NCBI GenBank assembly: GCA_020746105.1 | Contig: CM036618.1 | Span: 97,024,122-97,088,121, forward strand | DNA: 64,000 nt | DNA from: Trogon surrucura | Lineage: Eukaryota > Chordata > Aves > Trogoniformes > Trogonidae | Direction: 5' to 3' | Part shown: positions 38,601 to 50,760 of the stretch, in pieces | Layout: each line of letters starts with the position of its first letter | How positions within the stretch are numbered: the first letter of the stretch is position 1 | Translations under genes and position numbers: made by a program | The notes under the pieces: model-generated | Told to the model about the DNA's origin: nothing | Databases searched by the model: none | The model's input: only the letters and a program-made list of their open reading frames with translations

Positions 38601-41141
38601 AAAATATTAAGCAGCGGCCTTCCTTCTGACATTTCCTCACTTTTAAGTCTCAAAACTTGCAACTGAACCTACTCAAAGTGTAAGTTTGAATGTGTAATTT
38701 ATTAGGTTATTTGCAGTCTTTCTCGCTGCTGGAGGGTGAACATGATGTCCTTATATCCTGATGCTTATAAATAATTAAGGATACAGCAGAACTTAACTAA
38801 TGCAGCCTTTCTCAGAACTGATTTCTAAGTCTTTCCAGGACAGCTGCACAAGTTAACATATATATAAAAAAATATTAAACACTCTGATCCATATTTTGTA
38901 ACTTGCCAGCTGCCTGCCAGGGCAGTGGTGTGCATGGTCCCAGCAGAGAGGGCAGAGCCTCAGCATCAGCCTGTCTGGAGAACCCAGGTCTGCTGGGTGC
39001 CCGTGCCTGCAGCAGAGGCTCAGCCAAAAGTATGCAGGGACTCACTGGTTTGGCTGCTGGGAGGAGGTGGGTGGTGCAATGAGGAGGCTCCCGCATGCTG
39101 AGTTTGGGGTGGGTATGGAAGGCACAACATTGCTGAGCTGGAGGCGCCAGTCACCTGGGCCACCTGCACCCCTCCACTTTAGGGGATAGTGAGAGCTAAT
39201 GATGGGCACCTCAGGGAAACCTCAAAAGAGCAAGCTGGTGGGCAGCAGTTTCAATAAGCTGACTTACAAAAAGAAACCCCTAGAAAGGGCCAGTAATGAG
39301 ACCCCAGTGTCAAAAAACACCTGCTGCCCCTCTAATAGTGCAGACACTTGCACACATTTTCTTCCCTTGCTTTGTCATTTGTGCTATAGATCAATCCGTC
39401 ACCTTCGTCTGCTTCACACCTAATGTGCCAAGTAAATATGAAGATTGTTAGAAAACCTTTTTTTTCCCCTAGAGCAAATTAGACAGCTGGAGGTTACATT
39501 TCTTTTGAACATTGACAAGCCATTACCAGGAATAATGTGAAGCAGTTGGCTGCACACACAGCCACATGATATTTTGCTGGGCTGATACAGCAAAATCAAG
39601 GAACTTGTGCCTTGCACCCAGCTGCAAATGCCAGAGAGGCTCCTGAGCACCACCGATTTTACGGCAACTGTCACACCAGAAGAGCTGATCCTCCCAGACA
39701 GTGGAAGTGCACAATTAGGTCACATTAAACATTGAGAAAATACCACAGTGGTTCCACATGCCAACTAAAAGTGAATGACACTGGAAAACAGCTCCTAGCT
39801 GACAAAAGCCATCCCTATATCAGTGCATATTTTCTGCTAAGAGTTTACGAATGAAGTCCGAAGGCGCAGAAGCGTGAGCAATCACCCAGGCTGGGGGAGT
39901 CATAACATTTTCCCATGAGGTATTGAAATGAGACAGCCAAGCACTGCGCGCAGGCGGGCTTACTTCGCCCCTGGGGAAGTCACCGCTACCTCTGCGTTCA
40001 CAGAAGCAGAGGAGCTGGGTACCCCATGCCCTCACCACTCACTATGATGCATCCCCCAGGTCCTTCAGGAGATTTCCCTTCCTGGTCAGAATGAACAAGC
40101 TGAGGCAGTGATGCTCACGGGTGAGGCTTCAGACTTGGGTAGGATTGTTTTCTGTGTACAGCAACAGGCACAGCCACTAGAGCTCCTAGCCCTACCACGG
40201 TAGGAAAAGTGTTTGCAATGTCTTTATCATTGCATCCACATGTTAAAAAGCCTGTACTTGGCTGGAGGTGGACTAGCGAGAAAAGCACAGCCCACTCTGC
40301 TTACAGAGAGCCTTTTGCATCCTGTCAGCATCACCTAATTATGATTTCAGTCTTGCAAAGCTGAAGTGAAAGATAGTCGTCATTTTGGCTACCTGCTCTG
40401 TCACAGTTAACAGACACCCTGTTGCATGACATTTCGTGCTAGCTACAAAGTAATTGCACTGCAAGACTTCTATGCCATTGCCACGCTGGTGGTATTTATT
40501 TAAGACATTAATAAAAGGGCTATGTACAGGACCTCAAAAAGAGGGCAGTGCTGGATGGGGAGGGAACACATCAGAAACTACAAACTTCAGCACTGTGGAA
40601 AGTGTTGGTCTGTGTATTTTACTCCCATGTACCATGAAGTTATTTGTGGAGTTTGTTAATTACAAAAACATGTTTAATTTTGCCTATGACCAAGCACATG
40701 CCCATGACGCTGAAGCAAGCAGCACACTTCAGCGAAATGTCATACAGTTTTTAGGATGGTGAGTGGGCAACACAGCTCTCTCAGCATATGAATTAACACC
40801 ACAATGCTTTCAAAGTTTCCATTTTTCCAATACTTCACCATGCTTTCTCAGTAGAAACACTAGTTGTCACGATCAGCACTCCTGTTGTAACATCTCTGCG
40901 TGTGCCCCCACAGAGCATCCCCATGGATCACTCCCAAACATAAGAGCAGGACTATTCTTAATACTTTTAAGTTGGCATCTGAAAAGTACTAAAGAGCCCA
41001 GGCCAAAAGCAGCGTCCTCATCCCAAAAGCGGCCACCAGAAAGGTGCAGCCAGAGGTGGGTGCAGGAAGCATCATCTCAAGGTGTTACCCCATGACCAGG
41101 GTCTGAAAGCAAAGCTCCACACCAGCACACACTAAGAACAC
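38601..41141. other. Unassigned non-coding DNA
   Basis: About 2.5 kb with no recognisable exon or repeat. Frames of up to 110 codons are present, with no motif. Confidence 0.5.
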
Positions 41142-41508
41142 GGGGACTGAACTGCTGGAGAGCAGTGTGGGAGAAAGGGAGCTGGGGGTTCTAGTGGACA
41201 GCAGGATGACCATGAGCCAGCAATGTGCCCTCGTGGCTAAGAAGGCCAATGGCATCCTAGGGTGGATTAGAAGGGGAGAAGCAAGTAGGTCGAGAGAGGT
41301 CCTCCTGCCCCTCTACTCTGCCCTGGTGAGGCCACATCTGGAATATTGTGTCCAGTTCTGGGCCTCTCAACTCAAGAGAGACAGGGAGCTGCTTGAGAGA
41401 GTCCAGCGCAAAGCCACAGAGATGACGAAGGGAGTGGAGCATCTCCCTTATGAGGAAAGGCTGAAGGAGCTGGGGCTCTTTAGCTTGGAGAAGAGGAGGC
41501 TGAGGGGT
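41142..41508 (+). mobile_element. CR1 LINE internal fragment lacking its 3' end
   Basis: The plus strand matches ORF2 of the CR1 copy at 45909-47457 (reverse complement of about 46240-46613). By eye there are roughly 18 mismatches over about 345 bases, so both belong to one subfamily. The fragment stops abruptly after the codons for SLEKRRLRG at 41508 and is followed by unrelated CpG-rich DNA. CR1 copies normally lose the 5' end and keep the 3' end, so the missing tail implies a later deletion, insertion or rearrangement. Confidence 0.95.
41164..41508 (+). pseudogene. CR1 ORF2 C-terminal fragment
   Basis: The open frame encodes [20 protein letters not shown] through [20 protein letters not shown] to [20 protein letters not shown], equal to about residues 283-396 of the frame in the CR1 copy at 45990-47438. 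There are no internal stops. The catalytic RT motifs lie upstream and are absent. The same frame happens to stay open for another 140 codons into the neighbouring CpG-rich DNA (to 41928), giving a 253-codon chimeric frame. The second half resembles no protein I know and is probably open only because GC-rich DNA has few stops. Confidence 0.85.
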
Positions 41509-41569
41509 GCATTGCATCTTGCAAGGAGGACGCCAGTAGATGAACTCCTGCCTGCCCCAACAGCACTGT

Positions 41570-41905
41570 CAAGCAAAGCAGCTTTGCCGGGCAATGCCGG
41601 GGCAATTCCCAAGGAAGGGAGAGCGGCCGGAGGGAGCCGAGAGCAGCCCGGGATGGGGATGAGGAGGAGGATGCGCTGCGGGCTCGGAGCTATGTCAGCT
41701 CCCTCTCGCGGCTGCTCCGCATCTCGCTGCGACGGGCGCGGAGAACTCCCGGAGCCCGTGCTTTCGCCCTCAAAACCGGGCGAACCCCAGATGCCCGGGC
41801 CCAGGGGTTCCCTCTGGCAGGGCAGCCCCAGGGGCAGCACTGCCGCTGCGGGAGCACTCGCGGCTGGTTTTGCCTCGTCCATCTCCACACCCCCCCTCCT
41901 CCCCC
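41570..41905. promoter_or_regulatory. CpG island, candidate promoter
   Basis: Between 41581 and 41880 I count about 28 CpG dinucleotides in 300 bases, far above the rest of the window, where a similar length usually has only a few. CpGs remain frequent to about 42110. The right edge holds a pyrimidine-rich run with a GC box (CCGCCCC, 41905-41911) overlapping a CCAAT box (41911-41915). No TATA box at a sensible distance was recognised. In birds such islands usually mark promoters or first exons, but I could not identify a transcript, so direction and gene are unknown. Confidence 0.6.
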
Positions 41906-44900
41906 CGCCCCCAATCACAATGTATTAAGTGAAAACTGGGTTTGGGGCAAGGAGAGCGTTCCGGGGAAAAGAAATCGAGCAGAAAGCTCTCCCCCAAGTT
42001 GCAGGCTAGTTGTTTATTGTTATCAAAACTCACGTTTTGGAAAACTTAAAAAACCAATCCTAACCTTGGGGAAGACGTGGGACAGGCGAGTCGGAACGAT
42101 CGATACCTGGCAAAAGCAGACAAAAAGCAGGTTAAGTGGTTAAATTCACTTCTCCCTAGCTTAACCTTTCCCTTCTAACTCACCATGCCATCTGCACAGC
42201 CTCAGCCTGCTCTAGGCTTTGTGAAATAATTTAATTTGTGTGTCCCGTGTTTCTGATCAGACCTCATCTACTGCAAGTGCTGTGATACGTTAGCCTAGCA
42301 TGGCGAGTGAAGCCTGGAATGCCTCCAGCCCACAGACACCCAAGAAAATCTAAGATTTCTTTGCTGTTCATGCAGTTTTCTCAGACTGACAAAAGTTATT
42401 GGTGGCTATTTTTTAAACGAAAGGAGTAGTGAGAAAATAACTTTGCAGCATATTGGGCTAGCAGATTGTTCAGACATTGTACAGTGACAATAAAGCCTTT
42501 AGGATCCTTGACTGACATATATAATGAATGTAGCTGTCAAACTTTCCTGCAGCAATTTTATTTTGCATTGACAAACTATTTCACTGGCCAAGGTTTTGCA
42601 TAAAAGGAATAATTCACATTGTTGGGGTGCTGCTATTTACAGAGCTCGGAGGACAGTGGCATCACTACAATACAAATACCCAAATTTCTTTTGAAATACA
42701 TAATTCTGTATGCAATGTATACTACATGCACATCTTGACAAAGGGAAAGAAGCATTGTTCTGCAGAGAGAAGGGGGCCTGGAGCTGCTGGGGGTTGTTGT
42801 TCATTCACTGATTCATTATGTGGCCTTTGAAAAGGCACTTAGTCATTCTGCAGTTTAGTGTTTCTCTCTCTAGAGCGGAGAACAAAGCCCCAACACAAAC
42901 TGCACTCACTGTTATCAGTCAGCCTGGCAGAGGTCGCAGAGACTACTCAGGGTCAAGGGGCTCCTCGGAGCCACTCTTGTGTGCATAAAGCCCAGAGGCA
43001 CGCTCACCATGGTTGTGCTCTTCTGAAACAGCTTCTTTCTCCTCCCAAAGCAGTGGCGGGGTCAGTTCAGGCTACCTAGCACAGCGGTTGCTGCATGCCC
43101 ATCACCTTACTTCGATTATGAGCAGTAACTCGCCATGAAATCTGCTAGCCTTGGAGAAAACAGGCAGAACACAACTGTGCAGGCAAAGCAGAGCGTAAAG
43201 GAGGAAAAAAAATTAAAAATATATGTATAAGCAAGGATGACTCTCACACTGCATTTGCTATGCAGTCAAGCCCACAAGCAGATTGTGTATCTAAGGGTAA
43301 AAAATACAAAGACACGTCCTATTCCCCGGGGAAAGGTAAGTAACTTCCAAAATTCGCTTTAGAGGCTATTATTAGCCCTGCACTAACACTGACGTACCCT
43401 GTGCCGAAAGCCACAGCATACAAACACCGTATCCATAAAAAGAGATATTTGCAGCTCTGCAGCTATTGAAAAGTGTTGAGCCCATACTCTGGTACCAGTA
43501 GCATTTGAGAAAACTGCTGAGTAGCAAGTGAAGTTATGGAAAGGACTTGCACAGCACAAACTTAGAAAGGGCACTATAATCCAGCTTGGGGTGCTGAGAT
43601 CAGTAGACACATCATTTTTTAAGACTGTAACAGGTTTTGTCTGTCAGTCATTCATTTATTCATTTTCACTTCAAAATACCAAGAATTCTAGAAATGGGAA
43701 CTTCACGTCTCCCTCCAAAATAATAGTATTGCCTGTGAGAAAGCCAACTTGGTAATGGATGCCAGAGCATTTCACAGTCTGTTTCTCTACCAAAGCATTA
43801 TATGCACCCAGGAACAGGAGCTGTATGTCACTGTGCCTCCAGTCCTAAAAACAGAGAAAGGAGACAGGGCATTGACGAGAGAAGAATGAAGGAGCCTTGT
43901 CCTCAGTTCACATCACAGTTCTCTAAGTCTTTAACCCATAATGACAGAACTATATGGTAAAACATCCACAGGGGACATGTTCTGCAGATGGACTTGCCAG
44001 GTGGGAAATGAACGCTAAAGTGGCAGTACAAGTGATTTCAGGCTGACCTACCTATAGATTCCACGTATAGGTCCAGCCTTAAGCCCAGGAGCAATAAAAA
44101 TGGGAAGGAGGGAGCCTAGGTGGTTTAAAGGGCAGATTTAAGCAGCTCAAGGCAGCTGGAAGCAGCACTGATGCTTCCGGGTTGCTGTATTGACTATTTA
44201 TGATGAAGATGCAAACCATGCAGTGCATTGGGCGCACCTTGCTGGCTTCAAGCTCAGAGTTTCCTAAAAGCAGCATTTGTTGGTTGGAGTTGGCAGCGCC
44301 AGCTTCCCTCCCTACTGTCACAACACTCAGCCTTCCCCAGCATCAATGATAGAAAATGGCACGTTACTCAACTTTGCCAAATTTTTGCACTGAGAGTTTG
44401 ATTCCAAACAGTTTGGCATCTGCTTTAGCTAAAACAGTTCAGCCATTTCCAGGAATATTATTAAGGGAAAAATACACTGCTTGGCACACATTAAATAAAT
44501 CCAGACAACCATTTATATGAGAATTTCTAGCTTCAGAAGGAGAATTTTGAAATCTGGCAGAGAGGCAGCCTTTGTGGTAGAAATGTGTCTATCCCTATTG
44601 AAATCTAACCAACTTTGGCCAGATTACAGAACAAGGAAAAACTGCATTAAGGGCTCCGTAAAGGCTTTTGAGAATTGCAGTTAACTGCTATTTCTGCTCT
44701 GGGCAAGAGGTACCTTGTCTCTTGCAGAGCCACAGGACCACAGCTCGCTTTGACCTGTGGAGGAGGAGGATGGGCACAGACCTACTGAAGCAAAATGCAA
44801 CAATTGAAAACCAAGTTGCTCAGGAGCAAGGAAGGGACATGGCCTGCCACCCTGGCAAGAGGAGAGACCAGCAGAGGAGACACCAAAAGAGAGAGGTTTG

Positions 44901-45908
44901 TTTCAAAACAGCCCTGCCTTTGGGAGCTACAGGGGCACAGGAAAGGGAAGGGAAGATGGAAAGGAACAGGGAGTAGGACTGGCAGCAGTTTCCACTGGTA
45001 GCTAGAGGACGCCCAGTGCCTCTGTCCCACCTGGGCCAGGCACTGCCACTGCTGGTCTGGCGGGTCCCTGCGACAGCTCAAGGGTGAGTGTGATACGTCA
45101 CAGCCCGAGGTCAACTTGGGCACCATGAATGCCGAGCAGGCAAGGGGATACTGCAGAAAATGAACCATGACAAAATAAAGCAGGGCAATTTACAATACAT
45201 AGAGGCACAGCTGGAAGAATTAATGTTGAACAGCCAATCTTGTTGCTGACATCTCCTAATAATGAGGGCTTGAATGTGTTGTTTCAATAAAATTCTATAA
45301 TGGGGTTTGTGTGCACTGTAGCGGGAGTTCCTGGAAGACATATATATATATATATATATAGTCCCTCATTCTGCAGTTTCAGAAACCCAAACCCTTGCAT
45401 TGAGGTGCCATCTCACTGCCTTTGCTGCAAACACAAGGCCACCTGCTTTAAAAGAACAGACAAGAACATCTGTTCAAACTGATTCGTTGTAACTGTATTA
45501 GTTAATTATCCAGACAGCTCTTTTTATATCATGGAAATACGGTCTGAGGACTGGCAGATAAGTGTTCTTGCATTTAAAACGGAGAAAGTAGTTTTTGCAT
45601 TGTATCTGTGGAGTGAATGGGACTGATGGTCTTCGAGAAGGTAGGCTTGCAGGGCTCCTATTCATCTCTTACAAATAGGGGTTAAGAGGATTTACAGATT
45701 GACAATGAAGGCACTCACCCGCTTGATAATGTGGCAGCATTTCAGTAATTCTTCAGTCTTGGCTCATAGAGAGAGGACAAAGCCAATCAACCTCCATCAG
45801 AATAAGTGTGTTAAGTAAGTTTATCTAGACCATGCTGTTCCTTCATCACCACCCCCAGGGATTTACAGCCCAGCACACCAAGGCAACAGTTTCAAGGAAA
45901 GCAGAAGG
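41906..45908. other. Unassigned DNA downstream of the CpG island
   Basis: The first 200 bases keep raised CpG content. A weak donor-like string (CAGGTTAAGT) lies at 42127-42136, but no open exon is visible. Beyond it there are no recognised exons or repeat families except the (AT) tract at 45340-45360. The 44780-45070 part is GC-rich with overlapping frames on both strands and no recognisable motif. Confidence 0.5.
45340..45360. repeat. (AT)10 microsatellite
   Basis: A pure alternating AT run of 21 bases, a likely length-polymorphic site. Confidence 0.95.
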
Positions 45909-47457
45909 ATCACAGAATCACAGAATGTTAGAGGTTGGAAGGGACCTCAAAGATCATCTAGTCCAACCCCCCTGCCAGAGCAGGGTCACCTACAGTAGAG
46001 CGCACAGGAGCGCGTCCAGGCGGGTTTTGAATGTCTCCAAAGAAGAAGACTCCACAACCTCCCTGGGCAACCTGTTCCAGTGCTCAGTCACCCTCACAGT
46101 AAAAAAGTTTTTCCTCATATTTTTATGGAACCTCCTGTGTTCCAGCTTGCACCCATTGCCCCTTGTCCTGTCAATGGACGCCACTGAAAAGAGCCTGGCT
46201 CCATCCTCCTGACATTCCCCCTTGACATATTTATAAACATTAATGAGGTCACCTCTCAGCCTCCTCTTCTCCAAGCTAAAGAGACCCAGCTCCTTCAGCC
46301 TTTCCTCATAAGGGAGATGCTCCACTCCCTTCATCATCTTTGTGGCTTTGCGCTGGACTCTCTCAAGCAGCTCCCTGTCCTTCTTGAACTGAGGGGCCCA
46401 GAACTGGACACAATATTCCAGATGTGGCCTCACCAGGGCAGAATAGAGGGGCAGGAGGACCTCTCTTGACCTACTTGCTACTCCCCTTCTAATACACCCC
46501 AGGATGCCATTGGCCTTCTTAGCCACGAGGGCACATTGCTGGCTCATGGTCATCCTGCTGTCCACTAGAACCCCCAGGTCCCTTTCCCCTGCGCTGCTCT
46601 CCAGCAGGGCAGTCCCCAACCTATATTGGCACATGGGGTTATTCTTTCCCAAGTGCAAAACTCTACACTTGCCCTTGTTGAACTTCATAAGATTTCTCCC
46701 CGCCCAGCCCTCCAGCCTGTCCAAGTCTCTCTGAATGGCAGCACAGCCTTCTGGTGTGTCAACCACTCCTCCCAATTTCATATCATCAGCAAACTTGCTG
46801 ACAACATTCTCTAATCCCTCATCCAGATCATTGATAAATATATTGAAAAGCACCGGCCCAAGCACTGACCCCTGAGGGACCCCACTAGACACAGGCAACC
46901 AGCCAGACTCAGCCCCATTGACCACAACCCTCTGGCTTCTTCCCTTCAACCAGTTCTCGACCCACCTCACTACTTGGTCATCCAGACCACACTTCCTCAG
47001 TTTACCTATGAGGATGCTGTGGGAGACGGTGTCAAAGGCCTTGCTGATGTCCAGGTAGACCACGTCCACTGCACGGCCACCATCCATCCACCTGGTTATG
47101 TCTTCATAAAAGGCTCTCAGGTTGGTCAAACATGACTTCCCCTTGGCAAAGCCATGCTGACTGCTCCTAATAACCTTCTTATCCTTGATATGCCTAGAGA
47201 CAGTGTCAAGGATAAGATGTTCCATCACCTTTCCAGGGATGGAGGTGAGGCTGACCGGTCTGTAGTTACTCGGGTCATCCTTCCTGCCCTTCTTATAGAC
47301 TGGAGTGACATTCGCTTTCCTCCAGTCTTCAGGCACCTCACCTGTTACCCACGACTTACCAAAGATGATGGAGAGTGGCCTAGCAATGACTCCCGCCAGC
47401 TCCCTCAGCACCCGTGGGTGCATCCCATCAGGGCCCATGGATTTATGAATGTTTAAG
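45909..47457 (-). mobile_element. CR1 LINE, 5'-truncated, well preserved
   Basis: This is the longest and best-kept element in the window, about 1.55 kb. The left end has the 3' tail in reverse complement (ATTCTGTG octamers), then a 3' UTR of about 78 bases, then the uninterrupted last half of ORF2. On the minus strand the coding match continues a little beyond the first methionine (HLNIHKS just before MGPDG), and CR1 similarity ends near 47457, giving a typical 5' truncation inside ORF2. The endonuclease domain, ORF1 and promoter are missing, so the copy cannot move by itself. Its intact frame suggests a young insertion relative to the other copies here. Confidence 0.97.
45990..47438 (-). 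CDS. CR1 ORF2 protein, reverse transcriptase part (truncated)
   Basis: A 482-codon open frame encodes the reverse transcriptase and C-terminal region of CR1 ORF2. This is about half of the full ORF2 protein, which also has an N-terminal AP-type endonuclease. The visible RT motifs, by residue in this frame, are [16 protein letters not shown] (58-73), [16 protein letters not shown] (92-107), motif [10 protein letters not shown] (128-136, catalytic Asp130), motif [16 protein letters not shown] (184-198) and motif C FADD (216-219, catalytic Asp218 and Asp219). The C-terminal block [10 protein letters not shown] (453-462) is the usual CR1 ending. The first methionine is internal to the family protein, not a natural start. 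In an intact element this protein nicks DNA and copies CR1 RNA at the nick. Here only the polymerase part is encoded, without a promoter, so expression would need read-through from outside. Confidence 0.9.
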   Translation of the reverse strand: MGPDGMHPRVLRELAGVIARPLSIIFGKSWVTGEVPEDWRKANVTPVYKKGRKDDPSNYRPVSLTSIPGKVMEHLILDTVSRHIKDKKVIRSSQHGFAKGKSCLTNLRAFYEDITRWMDGGRAVDVVYLDISKAFDTVSHSILIGKLRKCGLDDQVVRWVENWLKGRSQRVVVNGAESGWLPVSSGVPQGSVLGPVLFNIFINDLDEGLENVVSKFADDMKLGGVVDTPEGCAAIQRDLDRLEGWAGRNLMKFNKGKCRVLHLGKNNPMCQYRLGTALLESSAGERDLGVLVDSRMTMSQQCALVAKKANGILGCIRRGVASRSREVLLPLYSALVRPHLEYCVQFWAPQFKKDRELLERVQRKATKMMKGVEHLPYEERLKELGLFSLEKRRLRGDLINVYKYVKGECQEDGARLFSVASIDRTRGNGCKLEHRRFHKNMRKNFFTVRVTEHWNRLPREVVESSSLETFKTRLDALLCALL

Positions 47458-48261
47458 TGTTCAATCTACAGAGGAAACAGAGGAAGCAGCCATTGGACAG
47501 AAACATCTCACCTTCCTCCAGACAGGAATCTCCTCCTTTCCTGTGGGACCTCAGAAGTTACTGTCCACATACAGTGAGCTGGTGTGTCAGCATCAAGCTA
47601 GAGAACTGTTTCAGTTCATTAACTGCTGCTAGAAAAAAAAAAGGATTATCATCCCTTTTACCAAAAGACTCAAAAGCTACAAAGGAGGAATTAAAGGAAA
47701 AGTTAACATACCTCAACTCCTTTCTTCAGAACACATCCACCATTCCCTTTCCTCACCCACAAAGCAGGAGCAACACCAGATCTTCAATATACACATACTT
47801 CAGTATATAAACGTACTGGAAGTGCAAGGTCTCGTTAAAGCAGGGTGGCAAGCAGAGGGAGTTGGCAGCGCTCTCATTCCTGTGGGAGAGGGAAGCCTTG
47901 CCTGCCCCTGCAGAAGGGCAAGGCTCCATGCAGTCTACAGAAGGCATTCGACAAACATTTTGGCTTTGCCAGACTCAAGAGGTTGGTTAATGATTCACCC
48001 TAAACAACTAGGTAGAGAATTAAGGCAAGGAATAACAGAGCTTGCTCTTCTTCTGTGTAGTGGTTGCATCAAGTAGAAAGAGCACAATGTGGAGCCAGTG
48101 CAAGAGAGAAACTTCACACCCTCAAGTGCTACAGTAAACTCTTTCCAGGAGCATGAGCCAGGTTTATGTATCACAAGAGCAGGTATGGCAAGACCTAAGG
48201 AATCAACCCAGCAACACGTGGACCTTGTGTTACATTTTTCATTAGCAGAACTCAGGTCCTT
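47458..48261. other. Unassigned non-coding DNA
   Basis: About 800 bases between the CR1 5' break and a possible MIR relic. Only short unrecognised frames are present. Confidence 0.5.
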
Positions 48262-48352
48262 TATGCAGTCATTACCTCCCAAATGGGGAAACTGAAGCAT
48301 AGAAAGCACATTTGGGCGACTTTCTGTTGGGCAACCGAAGAGCCGCAGCTCA
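48262..48352 (-). mobile_element. Possible MIR-like relic
   Basis: AAATGGGGAAACTGAAGCAT and the following AGAAAG (48281-48306) closely resemble the reverse complement of the MIR phrase (GATGGGGAAACTGAGGCACAGAGAG). Flanking agreement is weaker. The core match is good but short, so the call is tentative. Confidence 0.4.
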
Positions 48353-50540
48353 CATCTCTCCCACTCCCAGGATTGCAGTGTCTGCAAAATCCTTTCCTCT
48401 TATGCTCCTGAAAATTGTCTGCATGGTTAAGGCAACACAGCAACAGGAGATTTCAAGAAAATGACATACAGCTTGTTTACGTGTTTTTGCCCATGAGACA
48501 ACTACTTTGATATGCCTTGCAAAACACATGCTTTCACAGAAATCCGAGGAGGAAAACCACATAACCAGGAACAGCAAAATGTCTTTCTGTTTGGAGCAGA
48601 CAACTCTAACGAGACTGTCTTAGCGGAAAGAAGATTTGGTAGATATTTTTAAATGTTGGCAGCAGCTTTTGCCAAACAGAATTTTATGATATCATTCATT
48701 GTATAGATTGCTGATCTGCAAACAACCATCATTTCAGACTCAAAGACCACACTAATAGTACAGAAATCCTATGATTTCCACGTGCAGACAGTGGCACAAG
48801 CTCAGGACGCTTCTGAGTGTGAGGTCTCCCCAGTAATTAATTTTTCCCAGAGATGCACACCGTGCCACTTGGCTGTTTGAAGGACAACTGGAGCTACTAC
48901 AATGCTTCCACAAAGGACTCCACAGAATGACTGTGGTCTCCCTCCATCTTAAGAGCTGCATAGCCAGATTGGTGATTCCACGTGTGGAAATTAACATTAA
49001 GACTATGAAGAGTCCACAGAAAAGACTTCTTCGCAGTCCCAGCAACTGAGTCACATCTGACGAGCTATAATTTCTCATCACCCAGGAAAATGTATTGGAC
49101 CAACTTTTTAACCAAAGCAGATGCAGGAGTGCACTTATGGGCCAAATACACTCAGCATTCCCTAGGAAAAAAAAAACACCTCTTTGCCACTCGGAGTTTC
49201 TTGTCTAGATGGACAACTACTGTCCATGTTTTCCCAGGAATTCCGTGTGTCCAGCAGTGGTTGGAAACACCATGCAGTAACTCCACTTAGGCTTCCCAGA
49301 AAACTGAGAATCCAAGGCACAGATACGCTATAATACAGAAACTCTGCCTCCACTAAGGATATTATAACACTTTTGGAAAGTCTTACTCCACTTATTGTTC
49401 AGGGCTGCAGAGTGGATTCACGTTAAGTCTGATCCTGCTGGAAAACAGGTCCTACCAAGTAAGTACAATTCACACTCATACAGTCAAAGACCTCTCAAAG
49501 CATCAGATAACCCATGTAGTGCCTTAGCCCAGTTCCCAGCTTAGGCATTTTGAAATTTCTTGGATAAACTCCTGTATCTGCAAATTCATACAGATGTTAG
49601 CCCAGACAGTAGTAGCACTGTAGAGTCCATTTTCAGACCCGACTGCTTGAGATACCTTCAAGAAGCTCTTTCCCCACCTCCTACATGCCTCAGCACAGAA
49701 GAAAATCAGACTGAAGTGTGGGACTCCTGCCTTGGGCCGGCTGGTTTGCCGAGCCCGAGCGCTTTGCAACCAAGCATCTCCCCAAGCACCGTCAGCTGGT
49801 CTCCAGCATCACTGACAGGTGTGGGCAGCAGGGTAGACAGTCATGCTGGGCATTGCAGTGACTGATCCCATGGGACCCACCACGCCTTACTTTGAGGAAA
49901 TCCCATGGATATTTGGACTTGAAGGTGATCTTCATCCCACTCCATGAGGCCAGCAACAGACTGAGGGTCAGGCTCAGCAACCAAGCCTGTACAAACACCT
50001 GCTGGGAATCAGGCCAACAGGGGTTTGCTGTAAAAAAATCTGATTTTGAGGTCTTCCTTAGGTATCAGTAGGAGGGAGAGCACCTTCGATGCACAGGCTG
50101 GGGCATCACGTCACAAGCAGTCTCAGTCAAACATGCCTATTTATGGTGGCAAGTTAAAGGTGCTATGACTCAGGTGCCTGAACAGGGATCTCTAATAATA
50201 CCTTCCAACTACACGTAATATGTAAATACCCTATGTGGGCAGGAAATGTATGAAATAAGAAGGCATTTATTATAATTATTTTAAAGGAACTTTTAAAATA
50301 TTTAAGTATTTAAATTTTATTTACAGCACGGCAATAGCTGCTGGGAAGAGAGTTGAAAGTGGATGAACTCTTTTTTTCCCCAGCTTTCTCACTGGCCACC
50401 TGACAACACAACATCATTTTCCTGCCTCAGTTTCTTTACTTTTACAGCCACATCAGGCAATACTGAGCTGTTTAATAAACTGATTCGAGTTCTACTGAAA
50501 TTTATAAAGCCTGGTGTGATTTATAGTGATGTAATAAAAG
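48353..50540. other. Unassigned non-coding DNA
   Basis: About 2.2 kb without recognisable exon or repeat. It holds several frames of 60-110 codons on both strands, with no motif. Confidence 0.5.
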
Positions 50541-50760
50541 GGAAGTTTAGATTGGATATTAGGAAAAACTTCTTCACTGAAGGGGTGGTGAAGCATTGGA
50601 ATGGGCTGCTGAGGGAGGTGGTGGAGTCACCATCCCTGGATGTGTTTAAAAAGCATCTGGATGTGGCACTTCAGGAGATGGTTTAGTGTTAGGGTGGTGT
50701 AGGGCTGTAGGCTGGACTTGATGATCTTAAGGTCTTTTCCAACCTTTATGATTCTATGAA
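50541..50760 (+). mobile_element. CR1 LINE 3' end, short copy
   Basis: The plus strand encodes the last residues of CR1 ORF2 ([20 protein letters not shown] through [19 protein letters not shown], then TAG). A 3' UTR of about 75 bases follows, with CTGGACTTGATGATCTTAAG and a tail ATTCTATGAAT. The short coding part has no internal stop. Its 3' UTR resembles that of the copy at 54970 and differs from the minus-strand copies, so it is a different subfamily. The 5' edge is approximate. Confidence 0.93.

Noticed and set aside
42816-42870. Stretch resembling the MIR phrase around GTGTGACCTTGGGCAAGT and the following CAGTTT block.
   Set aside because: Only scattered agreement over about 50 bases with no supporting flank.
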